DNA of 64,000 nucleotides from Actinomadura hibisca NBRC 15177 (lineage in GTDB: Bacteria > Actinomycetota > Actinomycetes > Streptosporangiales > Streptosporangiaceae). Shown piece by piece: positions 52,647 through 61,891 of the stretch. Made by a program: the position numbers and the translations under genes. Below the pieces are notes generated by a model, which saw nothing but the letters and a program-made list of their open reading frames with translations, did not search any database and was not told where the DNA came from. The stretch lies in assembly GCF_001552635.1 (NCBI RefSeq), contig NZ_BCRO01000037.1:52305-116304 (forward strand), given 5' to 3'. The first letter of the stretch is position 1, and every line of letters starts with the position of its first letter.

Positions 52647-55051
52647 TGTTGTCCTTCGCCTTGAGCACGCTGCGGCACCGCCGCGCCTCGTTCGCGGGCG
52701 CGTTCGTCGCCCTGTTCTGCGCCGCCGCGATCGTCTGCGCGTGCGGGACGCTGATGGACACCGGCCTGCGCGGCTCGGTGGAGCCCGAGCGGTACGCGGG
52801 CGCGCCGGTCGTGGTGGCCGGTGATCCCGAGTCGCACTTCGTCAAGGACAAGGGCGACGGCGAGACCAAGCGCAAGTCCAAGCCCAACACCGCGCGTGCC
52901 TGGCTCCCGGCGGAGCTGGCGGACAGGATCCGCGCCGTGCCGGGGGTGCGGCGGGTGGTCACCGAGGTCTCCTTCCCCGCCGGGGGCACCGAGGGGCACG
53001 GCTGGGAGTCGGCGGCCATGGCCCCGTTCACGATCAAGACCGGGCGCGCGCCCGCCGCCGACGGTGAGATCGTGGTGGACGCGACCGCCGGTCACCCCGT
53101 CGGAGCAGGGGTTCCGCTGGTCACGCCCGCCGGTACCCGCACCTACCGAGTGGTAGGGATCACTCGGGAGGCCCTCGCGCACCAATCAGTGACCTACTTC
53201 TCACCTGACGAGGCCAAAAAGCTCGCCGTGCGTGCCGGGAAGGTGACCGCGATCGGCGTCTGGCCGCAGAGCGCCGCCCCGGCCGTCCGGGACGCGGTGC
53301 GCGGCACCGGCGCGACCGTCCAGACCGGCGACGGGCGCGGCCGCGTCGAGTTCCTCGGCGTCGACGGCGCCCGCGTCAAGCTGGTCAGCATGGGCGCGGC
53401 GCTCGGCGGCACCTCCCTGGTCGTCGCGCTGCTCGCGGTGACCGGCACGTTCGGCCTGGCCGTCCAGCAGCGCGAACGCGAGCTGGCCCTGCTGCGCGCG
53501 GTCGCCGCCACGCCCCGGCAGCTCCGCCGGCTGGTCGGCGGCGAGGCGCTGCTGCTCGGCGGGCTGGCGGCGGTGCCCGGGGCGGTCGCCGGGCTGTTCC
53601 TGGGGACGGCGCTGCACGCCGCGTTCACCGGCCTGGACGCCATCCCCGCCAACCTGCCGCTGGAGATCGGCCCGTTCCCGCCGCTGGCCGCCGTCGCGGT
53701 GACGGTGCCCGCCGCCTGGCTGGCCGCGCGCCTGTCGGCCCGCCGCGTGGCGCGGCTGCGGCCGGTGGAGGCGCTGGGCGAGGCCGCCCTCGCCCCGGCG
53801 CGGGTCTCCCCGTTCCGGCTGGTCGCCGGGGTGCTGGCGCTGGTCGCGGCGGTGGTGCTGACGATCCTGCTCACCTCGATCCACACCGAGCCCGCCGCCG
53901 GGCCGCTGACGCCGCTGACCGCGCTGTTGTGGACGTCCGGGCTCGCGCTGCTCGGTCCGCTGCTGGCCCGCGTGCTGCTCGCCGTCGTCACGCTGCCGCT
54001 GCGCGCCGCCGGGGGCGTCCGCGACCTGGCCGCCGCCAACCTGCGCGCCGGTGCCCGGCGCATGGCCGCCGTGATCGCGCCGCTGACGCTGATGGTCGCG
54101 CTGGCCTCCACGCTGCTGTTCTCCGACACCACCATGAAGGGCGCGGCGCAGGAGCAGGCCGCCGCCGGGAACGTCGCCGACTACGTGCTCGGCCCGGCCG
54201 TGCCCGCCTCGGCCGCCGCCAAGGCCCGCGCCGTCCCGGGCGTCGAGGCGGTCACCGAGGTCCTGCACACCCGCGTCCGCGCCGTGAACAGCCCCTACAG
54301 CGCCCAAGGCGTCACCCCCGCCGGGCTGGCCAGGACCATGGACCTCGGCGTCACGGCCGGGTCGCTGGACCGGCTCGGCGACGGCACGATGGCCGTCCGC
54401 GAGGGGCTGGGCAGGAAGGTCGGCGACCGGGTGGCGTTCGCGATGGCCGACGGCGCGCCGGTCTCCCTGACCGTGATCGCGATCTACCGGCGGGGGCTCG
54501 GTTTCGGCGACTTCACGCTGCCGCACTCCCTGGTCGCCGCGCACGTGGACGCCCCGCTGGGCACGGTCCTGATCGCCGCCCCGAAGGTGCCGCGCGACGT
54601 GCTGACCCGCGCGGGCCTGCCGGTCGTGGAGCGCGCCGCCGCGCCCGCCAAGTCCAGCAGCAGCGCCGTCAACCACCTGTCGCTCGGCCTGATCGTCGCG
54701 TTCGCCGCCATCTCCATGGTCAACACCTTGGCGATGGCCGTGGCGGGCCGGTCCCGCGAGCTGTCGCTGCTGCGGCTGGCCGGGGCGACCCGCCGCCAGG
54801 TGCTCGGGATGTTGCGCTGGGAGACCCTGGCCGTGACGCTGATCGCCGCCGCGCTCGGCACCGCGATCGCGCTGGTCACGCTCACGGCGTTCGCCTCCGG
54901 CATGACGGGGACGGCCAGCCCGCGCGTCGCGCCGCTCGGCTACCTCGGGATCGTCGGGGCGACCGCCGCGCTGGCCCTCCTCGCGACGGCCCTCCCGGCG
55001 CGGGCGGCGCTGCGCACCGCGCCGGTCGAGGGCCTGGCCGCCCGCGAATAG
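52646..55051 (+). CDS. FtsX/MacB-type ABC permease
   Basis: 801 residues. N-terminal helix (FAGAFVALFCAAAIVCACG), an extracytoplasmic domain of about 220 residues, then a first FtsX block (VQQRERELALLRAVAATPRQLRRLVGGEALLLGG near 275). A central pair of helices follows, then a second extracytoplasmic domain and a C-terminal FtsX block (MAVAGRSRELSLLRLAGATRRQVLGML). About ten helices in all, typical of two-FtsX-domain exporters of antimicrobial peptides or lipids in actinomycetes. Substrate unknown. Confidence 0.93.
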   Translation: MLSFALSTLRHRRASFAGAFVALFCAAAIVCACGTLMDTGLRGSVEPERYAGAPVVVAGDPESHFVKDKGDGETKRKSKPNTARAWLPAELADRIRAVPGVRRVVTEVSFPAGGTEGHGWESAAMAPFTIKTGRAPAADGEIVVDATAGHPVGAGVPLVTPAGTRTYRVVGITREALAHQSVTYFSPDEAKKLAVRAGKVTAIGVWPQSAAPAVRDAVRGTGATVQTGDGRGRVEFLGVDGARVKLVSMGAALGGTSLVVALLAVTGTFGLAVQQRERELALLRAVAATPRQLRRLVGGEALLLGGLAAVPGAVAGLFLGTALHAAFTGLDAIPANLPLEIGPFPPLAAVAVTVPAAWLAARLSARRVARLRPVEALGEAALAPARVSPFRLVAGVLALVAAVVLTILLTSIHTEPAAGPLTPLTALLWTSGLALLGPLLARVLLAVVTLPLRAAGGVRDLAAANLRAGARRMAAVIAPLTLMVALASTLLFSDTTMKGAAQEQAAAGNVADYVLGPAVPASAAAKARAVPGVEAVTEVLHTRVRAVNSPYSAQGVTPAGLARTMDLGVTAGSLDRLGDGTMAVREGLGRKVGDRVAFAMADGAPVSLTVIAIYRRGLGFGDFTLPHSLVAAHVDAPLGTVLIAAPKVPRDVLTRAGLPVVERAAAPAKSSSSAVNHLSLGLIVAFAAISMVNTLAMAVAGRSRELSLLRLAGATRRQVLGMLRWETLAVTLIAAALGTAIALVTLTAFASGMTGTASPRVAPLGYLGIVGATAALALLATALPARAALRTAPVEGLAARE

Positions 55052-55077
55052 GCGGCCCGGCCCCGCCCTTCGCCCTC

Positions 55078-55959
55078 CTAGGCCTTGGGGTGGCGGGCGA
55101 AGAAGTCCCAGATCACCGGGCTCGCGTCCACGCCCTTGCCCGTCCCGCGCGGCCACTCGTGCCCGCCGTCGGTGATCGTGCACAACGTCACCGTCGTGCG
55201 CGCCGGGGGCGAGGCGCGGCAGAGGGTGTCGCGGGCGTCCAGGACGATGTCGCGCAGCGGCTTGAGCAGGTTGACCCCGAGCCAGAAGTCCATCACCTGG
55301 GCGACCGACGGGAACGGGTTCTTGTTGTCCCAGTCCAGGTTGCCGCCGCCCTGGTAGGGCACCGAGAAGTCCGCGGTGCCGTGGAAGGCGATCACCGAGA
55401 TGGGCTTGGCGGGCTTGCACGGGGTGGCCAGCGAGCCCGACACCACGCCCACGGCCGCGACCGTCCCGGACCGCTCGCACGCGTACCGGTAGGCCATGCC
55501 GCCGCCGTTGGAGAAGCCGGTCAGGTAGATCCGCCGGGGGTCGGCCTGCCCGGACCGCACCAGCGAGGCGATCAGCCGGTCCAGGAAGCCGACGTCGTCG
55601 ATGCCCGCCAGCCGCGCCAGGAAGCAGCAGCCGCCCGCGTTCCAGGAGCCGAGGAAGCCGTTGGGGTAGGCGACCAGGAAGCCGTTGCGGTCGGCCACGC
55701 CGTCCAGCCCGCTGGTCTCGCGCAGGTAGTTCATGTCGTTCAGGCCGCCGTGCAGCGCGACCACGAGGGGGCGGGGCTTGGCGGCGGGCCGCCCGGCGGG
55801 CACCTTCAGCAGGTACTCGCGCTGCCAGCCGTTGTCCATCGTGACCGTGCGCTTGTGGACGCCGGGCGCGGGCACGGGGGCGGCCGACGCCAGGGGGGCG
55901 GGCGCTATAAGCCCGACCAGCAGGCCGAACACCAGGGCGGCCCGCGACAGGATTCTCAT
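55078..55959 (-). CDS. Secreted alpha/beta-hydrolase esterase (PHB-depolymerase / CE1-like)
   Basis: 293 residues. Signal peptide ending LASAAP near residue 27. The mature enzyme has LVVALHGGLNDMNYLRETSG (oxyanion region), nucleophile GFSNGGGMAYRYAC, acid near AFHGTADFSVPYQGGG and catalytic His in TDGGHEWPRG. Cysteine pairs GGCCF and CERS/CKPAK suggest disulfides. Resembles Mycobacterium LpqC and feruloyl/polyhydroxybutyrate esterases; natural substrate unknown. Confidence 0.88.
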   Translation of the reverse strand: MRILSRAALVFGLLVGLIAPAPLASAAPVPAPGVHKRTVTMDNGWQREYLLKVPAGRPAAKPRPLVVALHGGLNDMNYLRETSGLDGVADRNGFLVAYPNGFLGSWNAGGCCFLARLAGIDDVGFLDRLIASLVRSGQADPRRIYLTGFSNGGGMAYRYACERSGTVAAVGVVSGSLATPCKPAKPISVIAFHGTADFSVPYQGGGNLDWDNKNPFPSVAQVMDFWLGVNLLKPLRDIVLDARDTLCRASPPARTTVTLCTITDGGHEWPRGTGKGVDASPVIWDFFARHPKA

Positions 55960-55999
55960 GGGAATGATCTACAGGTCCGGCCGCCCGCCTCGCTATGGA

Positions 56000-56015
56000 G
56001 AAAGTAACGACTTTC
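56000..56015. promoter_or_regulatory. Candidate palindromic operator upstream of esterase
   Basis: GAAAGT (56000-56005) and ACTTTC (56010-56015) form a perfect 6-bp inverted repeat with a 4-bp gap, 40 bp before the esterase start. Typical size of a MarR or HxlR dimer site; no regulator gene is adjacent. Confidence 0.35.
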
Positions 56016-56042
56016 TTGCACGCTTCCCACCTTCCGGGACGT

Positions 56043-56093
56043 GGCGGCACCGGCCCGTTTTGCGGCGGGCGCAGGGGCCGGGCCGGTGCCGCC
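56043..56093 (-). terminator. Terminator downstream of DUF6745 operon
   Basis: 14-bp perfect stem (56043-56056 with 56080-56093) with a 23-nt loop, 26 bp beyond the end of the hypothetical gene at 56120. Confidence 0.65.
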
Positions 56094-56119
56094 CGGAAAG
56101 TGTCACCGGATGAGCGGGC

Positions 56120-56563
56120 TCAGTCCGCGACCAGCCGGTCCAGGCGGTTGCCGCCGTGCTCGCGCTGGCGGCGGATCACGTAGGTGCCGGGCGCGATGCC
56201 GCTGCCGCCGTGCTCGGGATGCAGCAGGTAGGCCGGGCCGGTGGTGCGGAGCGCGCCGAGCGCGAGCCGCATCGAGTCGCGGATCCAGGGCGTCCACTGG
56301 CAGACGCCCGGGTCGGCGACCAGCGTGTGCGGGTTGCCGCCCGCCGCCCCGCGCAGCACCTCTACGCCCTCGGCGGGCACGTCGGCCCATTTGGGGCCGC
56401 CGCCGTGGAAGACGACGGCGTGCTGGATGACGTGCAGCGGGACGACGATGAGGTCGCCCTGCGCCTGCAAGCCGCCGAGGACGGGGACGGCGGCGTCCCG
56501 CTCCAGGTGGTCCAGGACGTCCAGGCCGGTGCGGCGGGTGAGATCGGCGAGGGTGACGGTCAC
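56120..56563 (-). CDS. Hypothetical protein paired with DUF6745
   Basis: 147 residues. Beta-rich look with VIQHAVVFHGGGPKWADVPAEGV and GTYVIRRQREH; not recognised. The GTG at 56563 (TVTLADLTRRTG) has AGGAG five bases upstream; an upstream in-frame ATG at 56578 overlaps the DUF6745 stop (ATGA) and is an alternative. Coupled gene pair with DUF6745, so a functional link is likely. Confidence 0.6.
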   Translation of the reverse strand: MTVTLADLTRRTGLDVLDHLERDAAVPVLGGLQAQGDLIVVPLHVIQHAVVFHGGGPKWADVPAEGVEVLRGAAGGNPHTLVADPGVCQWTPWIRDSMRLALGALRTTGPAYLLHPEHGGSGIAPGTYVIRRQREHGGNRLDRLVAD

Positions 56564-56574
56564 GGCTTCTCCTC

Positions 56575-57795
56575 TCATGTGCGTCGGGCGAGCTGGGCGT
56601 ACTGGGGGCCGGACAGGCCGTAGGACCAGGCGGCGGCCGCCACCGGGTCGTCGAGGTGGCCGGGGACGTTCAGGCCGTAGCGGCGGCGCTCCCCGTCGCG
56701 CTCCACCGAGCCGTTGACGGCCAGCAGCACGCGCGCGGACCCGCCCCACGCCTGGTGCGGGACGTCGTAAAGGTGCAGCTCGAAGCCCGGATTACCGGGG
56801 TCGGGGGCGCTGGACACCAGGCGCATCCCGGCCTGGCCGAGGTAGGCGTCCCAGCCGATCCGCTCGACGGCGCAGCGCCGCACCTCGACGTTGGGCTCGC
56901 CGCCGATGCGCTCGGCCGTCGGGTCGGTGATCACCCATTCGGGGACGCGGGTGCCGTGCCAGGAGTGCAGGCTCCAGCCGTCGGCGTACCGCACGGCGGG
57001 GCCGTCGGGGTGGTGGAGCCAGTGCTCGCCCTGGGTGCGGCCCGGCATCGGCTCGGTGTGCACGGCGACGGGCCGCTCGGAGACCACGCACACCTCGTCG
57101 TAGGGCCACCACCAGCCGCACGACCGCGCCAGCGCCGCCCACAACCCGAGCTGGTGGCGCTGCTCGGACGAGTAATGGGCCAGGCCGAGCCGTTGTTGCG
57201 CGTCGTAGTGCGCGATCCAGTAGGCGTCGTGCTGCCCGTGCCAGGCGAGGCCGGGAGAGGCCCCCGCCTGCTCCCTCAGCATCATGGTCAACGGGGTGCA
57301 CACCTGGTCGCGGACGAACAGGCGCAGGGGGTCGCGGACGGCGTGGTCGACCACGTCCCGGAGCGGCGTGCCCTCCAGCAGCGCCGTCTCGACGTCCATG
57401 AGCCGGGGTTCGCGCCTGTCCCAGCTCGGGACGGCCCAGTCGCGGCCCACCCGCTGGTCCAGGTCGGCGCGGAACGTGCTGACCATGCTGGCGAGCAGGG
57501 AGGCGACCGGCCAGACGTCGGGCAGGTCGTCGGAACTGAGCGAGAACGGCCGGTCGGTGGGCGCGGCGGCCAGGGCCGCACCGGGCGAATCCACCCAGAC
57601 GAAGCGGGGCGGAGGTTGCCCGGCCAGCCGGTACAGCCCGGCGATGGCGGCTTCGGCGGCGGGACGGTCGGCGCGCTCGACGCTCAGCGCGTGCCGCAAC
57701 CATTCGGCACGGATCTCAAGGGCCTGGCGGCCGAGTGCGAGGATCTTCGGAACGTCGCGGGGCTCCGCCCGGCGCGACGTTTCCCGGGCGCTCAA
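56575..57795 (-). CDS. DUF6745 domain protein
   Basis: 406 residues. N-terminal helical region, then the conserved C-terminal half with GEHWLHHPDGPAVRYADGWSLHSWHGTRVPEWVITDP, the DUF6745 core, and VNGSVERDGERRRYGLNVP near the end. Cytoplasmic, function unknown. Followed by the coupled 56563 gene; proline dehydrogenase lies upstream but separated by 108 bp. Confidence 0.8.
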   Translation of the reverse strand: MSARETSRRAEPRDVPKILALGRQALEIRAEWLRHALSVERADRPAAEAAIAGLYRLAGQPPPRFVWVDSPGAALAAAPTDRPFSLSSDDLPDVWPVASLLASMVSTFRADLDQRVGRDWAVPSWDRREPRLMDVETALLEGTPLRDVVDHAVRDPLRLFVRDQVCTPLTMMLREQAGASPGLAWHGQHDAYWIAHYDAQQRLGLAHYSSEQRHQLGLWAALARSCGWWWPYDEVCVVSERPVAVHTEPMPGRTQGEHWLHHPDGPAVRYADGWSLHSWHGTRVPEWVITDPTAERIGGEPNVEVRRCAVERIGWDAYLGQAGMRLVSSAPDPGNPGFELHLYDVPHQAWGGSARVLLAVNGSVERDGERRRYGLNVPGHLDDPVAAAAWSYGLSGPQYAQLARRT

Positions 57796-57903
57796 CGGCG
57801 CGGGGCGGGACGCCCCTCTCTGTCGATCATGTCTCGGATGGTGACAGGGCCGGTCGCGGCCCGCAAGGGGTTATCGCGACCGGCCCCGGGCCCGAGGGCG
57901 CGC

Positions 57904-58824
57904 TCAGACGAACGAGCGCAGGAAGAACGTCAGGTTCGCGGGACGCTCGGCCAGGCGGCGCATGAAGTAGCCGTACCAGTCGCCGCCGTAGGGGATGTAG
58001 GCGCGCACCCGGTGCCCGGATTCGGCCAGCCGGTGCTGCTCGTCCACGCGGATGCCGTAGAGCATCTGGAACTCGTAGTCGCCGGGCTTGCGGCCGTGCC
58101 GCACCGCCAGCTCCTGGGCGATCGTGATCAGCCGCGGGTCGTGCGAGCCGATCATCGGGTAGCCGCCGCCCGCCATGAGGATCTTCAGGCAGCGCACGTA
58201 GGCCCGGTCCACCTCGGCCTTGTCCTGGTGGGCGACCGAGGCGGGCTCCTTGTAGGCGCCCTTGACCAGCCGGACGCGGGAGCCCCCGGTGGCCAGCGCG
58301 CGGGCGTCGTCCTCGGTGCGGAACAGGTACGACTGGAGCACCGCGCCCGTCTCGGGGTACTCGCGGCGCAGCTCGGCCAGGACGCCCAGCGTGGAGTCCA
58401 CGGTGGTGTGGTCCTCCATGTCGAGGGTCACGGTGGTCCCGGCGGCGCGGGCGGCCTCGGCGACGCGCCGGGCCCCCTCCAGCGCCAGTTCCTCGCCGCC
58501 CGTCGGCAGCGCCTGCCCGAACGCCGACAGCTTCACCGACACCTCGGCACGCGGGCCGAGCCGTTCGGCGGCCAGGGCCTCCAGCAGGCGCAGGTAGGCG
58601 TCGCGGGTGGCGGTGGCCTGCGCGGCGGAGGTGATGTCCTCGCCCAGGTGGTCGAGGGTGACCTCGATGCCGTCGGCGGCGAGGGCGCGCACGGCGGCCA
58701 GCGCGTCGGGCAGGGTCTCCCCGGCCACGAACCGGTCCACGACCGGGCGGGTCACCGGGGCGGCGGACACCAGGCGGCGCAGCCGGTCGCTGCGGGCGGC
58801 GGTGAGCAGGACGGGACCGAGCAT
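57904..58824 (-). CDS. Proline dehydrogenase (monofunctional)
   Basis: 306 residues, the usual length of actinobacterial monofunctional PRODH. FAD/proline barrel signatures: VSVKLSAFGQ near 95, DMEDHTTVDSTL near 135, KGAYKEPASVAH near 190, FQMLYGIRVDE near 250, and terminal RVRAYIPYGGDWYGYFMRRLAERPAN with the substrate-binding arginines. Oxidises L-proline to pyrroline-5-carboxylate with FAD. Divergent from a PucR regulator 85 bp away, which should control it. Confidence 0.95.
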   Translation of the reverse strand: MLGPVLLTAARSDRLRRLVSAAPVTRPVVDRFVAGETLPDALAAVRALAADGIEVTLDHLGEDITSAAQATATRDAYLRLLEALAAERLGPRAEVSVKLSAFGQALPTGGEELALEGARRVAEAARAAGTTVTLDMEDHTTVDSTLGVLAELRREYPETGAVLQSYLFRTEDDARALATGGSRVRLVKGAYKEPASVAHQDKAEVDRAYVRCLKILMAGGGYPMIGSHDPRLITIAQELAVRHGRKPGDYEFQMLYGIRVDEQHRLAESGHRVRAYIPYGGDWYGYFMRRLAERPANLTFFLRSFV

Positions 58825-58909
58825 CGAGACCTCCAGGTTCGGACGTCTCCGAAGCTAGATCGCGGTGCGGGGCCCGGCCAGCGACAGCGGGCGGAACATA
58901 CTTGGACAC

Positions 58910-60181
58910 ATGTACGAAGGCGATCTCCAGCGGCTGGCCGACGAGGTCTCGGCGCTCCTGGGCGCGCCCGCCACGCTGGAGGACCGGGACTTCCGGCTGC
59001 TGGCGTTCGCCGCCCAGGAAGGCGACCTGGACGCGGTGCGCACCGGCTCGATCCTGCGCCGCCGCTCCACCGCCGAGGTCCGCGCCTGGTTCGAGGGCTT
59101 CGGGATCGCCCACGCGGCCGGACCCGTGCGCACCCCCGCCGACCCGCGCACCGGCGTGCTCGCGCGGTTGTGCCTCCCCGCCCGCGACGCCGGGGTCACC
59201 CACGGCTACCTGTGGTTGCTGGACGAGGGCAAGATCGCGCCGGACGACCCGCGGCTGCCCGAGGCGATGCGGCTGGCCGCGCTCGCCGGGGCCCTGCTGG
59301 CCGAGCAGGGCCGCCCGGCGCGCGGGCTGGCGGGCCTGCTGGCGGACTCGGCCGCCGAGCGCGCCGAGGGAGCGGCGCTGCTGGCGGGCCATCCGGCCGC
59401 CACCGGCCCCTACGTGATCATGGCCGTGGCGGCGGAGCCCCGGCCCGCGCCGCTGGGCGCGGTGGTGCACCGGAACGCCCTGCTGGTGCCGGTCCGCGAC
59501 CTCGCGGACGCGCGGTCGCAGGCCGCCCGGGTCGCCGAACGCATCCGGGACGCGGACGCACCGCCCCCGCCCGCGCCAGGCCCCGCCGCAGGCACGCAGG
59601 CAGGCTCAAGGGCAGGCACGCAAGCGGGCGCACAGGCAGGCGCACAGGCAGGCGCACAGGCAGGCATCGAGGCAGGTGGCACGGCGGCTACTACAGCGGC
59701 CACTCCGCCGGGCGGCGGGAAGGACCGCGGGCGAAAAGGGCCGGAGCGGTCCCCGGCCCCTGAGGCGCGACGCCCCGGCGTCGTCGGGGTCAGCCAGGTT
59801 CGGCGCGGGCTGGAGCACGTCCCCGACGCGTGGGCGCAGGCTCGCGCGGCGTTGCGCGTGGCGCGTGGCGTCCCTGAGGCGGGGCCGGTCGTCACCTGGG
59901 ACGGCATGGGCCCCTACCGGCTGCTCAGTGCCCTGCCCGGCGGCGATCCGGTCGCCGCGCCGCTGCTCGACCCCGCCAACGCCGCGCTCCGGCACACCGC
60001 CGAGACCTACCTCGACCACGCCGGGCACGCCCAGCGCACGGCGGCGGCCCTCACCGTGCACCGGCAGACGCTCTACTACCGGCTGTCGCGCATCGAGGCC
60101 CTGACCGGGCTCGACCTGGACTCCGGCGACGACCGGCTGCTGCTGCACATGGCCCTCAAGGCAGCCCGGCTCCAGGAGTGA
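58910..60181 (+). CDS. PucR-family regulator of proline dehydrogenase
   Basis: 423 residues. N-terminal degenerate sensory region, a GGDEF-like middle part and the C-terminal HTH_30 domain (YLDHAGHAQRTAAALTVHRQTLYYRLSRIE). Such regulators activate proline catabolism genes when proline is abundant. Residues about 225-285 are an Ala/Gly/Gln/Thr low-complexity insert with 12-bp DNA repeats, which probably varies between strains. ATG 58910 (MYEGDLQ) is preferred. Confidence 0.88.
   Translation: MYEGDLQRLADEVSALLGAPATLEDRDFRLLAFAAQEGDLDAVRTGSILRRRSTAEVRAWFEGFGIAHAAGPVRTPADPRTGVLARLCLPARDAGVTHGYLWLLDEGKIAPDDPRLPEAMRLAALAGALLAEQGRPARGLAGLLADSAAERAEGAALLAGHPAATGPYVIMAVAAEPRPAPLGAVVHRNALLVPVRDLADARSQAARVAERIRDADAPPPPAPGPAAGTQAGSRAGTQAGAQAGAQAGAQAGIEAGGTAATTAATPPGGGKDRGRKGPERSPAPEARRPGVVGVSQVRRGLEHVPDAWAQARAALRVARGVPEAGPVVTWDGMGPYRLLSALPGGDPVAAPLLDPANAALRHTAETYLDHAGHAQRTAAALTVHRQTLYYRLSRIEALTGLDLDSGDDRLLLHMALKAARLQE
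59627..59662 (+). repeat. 12-bp tandem repeat in PucR gene
   Basis: Three perfect copies of GGCGCACAGGCA back to back, encoding Gly/Ala/Gln steps within the low-complexity linker; degenerate copies flank them. Confidence 0.75.
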
Positions 60182-60204
60182 CGCAGCTCCAGGAGTGACG
60201 CGGG

Positions 60205-61470
60205 TCAGCCCGTCGCCTCGTCGCCCGCGGGCTCGTCGGCGGGCCGGTCGGTCAGCCAGTCGCGGATGCGCGCGTACACCTCGGGATGGTTGAGCAGGTC
60301 GAAGTGGTGCACCCCGGCGACCCGGCACACGTGCTCGCCGGGCAGGTCGAACCGCCGCTCCCCCGCGTCGTCGCCGCACGCGCTGCGCGGCCGGACCAGC
60401 AGGTCGCCCAGGAGGTCCCCCGACCACGAGCCGGGGCGGCGCGTCACCGTGCCCACCACCACGAAGTGCCGCGCGCCCGCGTGCAGCGGCACCGCCGACG
60501 GCGGCGGCCCGCCCAGCGCGTCGGGGTGCCGTCCCGCCCAGTCGGCCTCCAGCAGGCTGCCGTGCCGCAGGTCCTTGATCCCGGCGCTGCGCGCGGCGAG
60601 GACGGCGGCGACCGCGCGGGTCTCGCCGACGCGGTTCAGGGCGTGCGTGAGGACGGCCGCGCCCTGCTCCAGGGGCGCGCCGAGGTGCGGTGTGCCGAGC
60701 GTGACGGTGTCGCGGACCGCCGACGGCCACGCCGCGCCGCGCTCCACCGCCTGCGCCAGCGCGCTGCGGATCACCAGGCCGCCCATCGAGTGCCCGACGA
60801 GCAGCAGGTCCTCCACCGGCACCGGCCACGCCGCCACGAGATCGGCGAGCAGCGCGTCGAGCCGCCCGCCGTTGGCGGAGATCCGCAGGCCCGTGTTGTA
60901 GCGGACCTGCACCGGCGTGTAGCCGAGGTCGGCGCGCAGCAGGTCGCCGTAGGTGACGCCGGGACGGCCGTGGTGCCGCACCGACTTGTAGGCCCACGCG
61001 CCCTCGTTCTCGACCAGGCCGTGCAGGAACACCGCGAGACGCCCGGTCGTTGGGCGGTGTGCGCGCTCCAGCTCCCCGGTCTCCACGGGCACGTCGCGGC
61101 CGCGGGCGCGCACGGACATGGGCAGGGCCAGCCCGTTGCCGTCCGCGTCGAGCCGGTCGCCGTGCCAGCCGTTGAGCAGGGACAGCACGATCCCGCCGCG
61201 CGGGCCGTCGCGCAGCGCGAAACCGTCGCCGGCGACATCGGCGAGCACCGCGCCGACGGTGCGGCCGCCGGCCGACAGCGCGCCGCCCACACCGGTGTAG
61301 ACGGCGGCGGAGATCCCGTCGTGCACGATCCGCACCGGTGCCGACGAGGGCCCGACGCCGCGGAACACCCGCCCGGCGATGCCCTGGTGGGTCTGCCGCA
61401 CCCGTTCGGCGCCGGCCTGGAGCGCCGTTCCCGCCAGGTCGCCCAGGCCCCGGATCTCGCGTGCCAGCAT
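60205..61470 (-). CDS. Alpha/beta-hydrolase, lipase/esterase-like
   Basis: 421 residues. LAVFLHGLVENEGAW (oxyanion HG), nucleophile elbow LLLVGHSMGGLVIR near 245, and TLGTPHLGAPLEQGA, a motif of PGAP1/LCAT-type lipases. Late His in GVHHFDLLNHPE is the probable catalytic histidine. No signal peptide. The N-terminal 150 residues are unusual and may bind lipid or protein. ATG 61470 follows GGGGTGGG; a longer frame to 61536 is less likely. Confidence 0.85.
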   Translation of the reverse strand: MLAREIRGLGDLAGTALQAGAERVRQTHQGIAGRVFRGVGPSSAPVRIVHDGISAAVYTGVGGALSAGGRTVGAVLADVAGDGFALRDGPRGGIVLSLLNGWHGDRLDADGNGLALPMSVRARGRDVPVETGELERAHRPTTGRLAVFLHGLVENEGAWAYKSVRHHGRPGVTYGDLLRADLGYTPVQVRYNTGLRISANGGRLDALLADLVAAWPVPVEDLLLVGHSMGGLVIRSALAQAVERGAAWPSAVRDTVTLGTPHLGAPLEQGAAVLTHALNRVGETRAVAAVLAARSAGIKDLRHGSLLEADWAGRHPDALGGPPPSAVPLHAGARHFVVVGTVTRRPGSWSGDLLGDLLVRPRSACGDDAGERRFDLPGEHVCRVAGVHHFDLLNHPEVYARIRDWLTDRPADEPAGDEATG

Positions 61471-61581
61471 CGTGCCCACCCCGTCGGTCCCGCGGTCTGG
61501 ACCGTCCACGCTGACGGACGTCCGGGAGCGGGTCAAGACCTCCGGCGGGGCGCGGGTCCCGGAGCGGGACTCACAAAGTGA

Positions 61582-61809
61582 TCAGAGCTTGTCGAGCTTG
61601 GCGAACGGCGACGGGATGCGGACCTTCTGCGGCCCGAAGTCGACCAGCACGGCGTTGGCGTCGGCCCCGATGACCAGGCCCAGGCCGTACTTGTCGTGCG
61701 TGACGCGGTCGTTCACCTCGAACTGCTGGACCGGCGGAGGCGGCGCCGGAGCCTTGAACGGGCTGGTGGGCAGGTGACGTTTTGTGGCTGCGCGAGAAGT
61801 TTTCATCAT
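61582..61809 (-). CDS. Small CarD/Tudor-like domain protein
   Basis: 75 residues. Pro/Ala-rich first third, then QQFEVNDRVTHDKYGLGLVIGADANAVLVDFG, a small beta-barrel of the kind that precedes CspA genes in many actinobacteria, ending RIPSPFAKLDKL. Function unknown; nucleic-acid or protein binding is possible. Divergent from cspA with 270 bp between. Confidence 0.7.
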   Translation of the reverse strand: MMKTSRAATKRHLPTSPFKAPAPPPPVQQFEVNDRVTHDKYGLGLVIGADANAVLVDFGPQKVRIPSPFAKLDKL

Positions 61810-61891
61810 TCCCAGTATGCGCTGACCCTGGACGATCCGGGGCGCGTACCGCGACTTGTGGCCACCCCGTGACCGGGAGATAACGCCCAGA

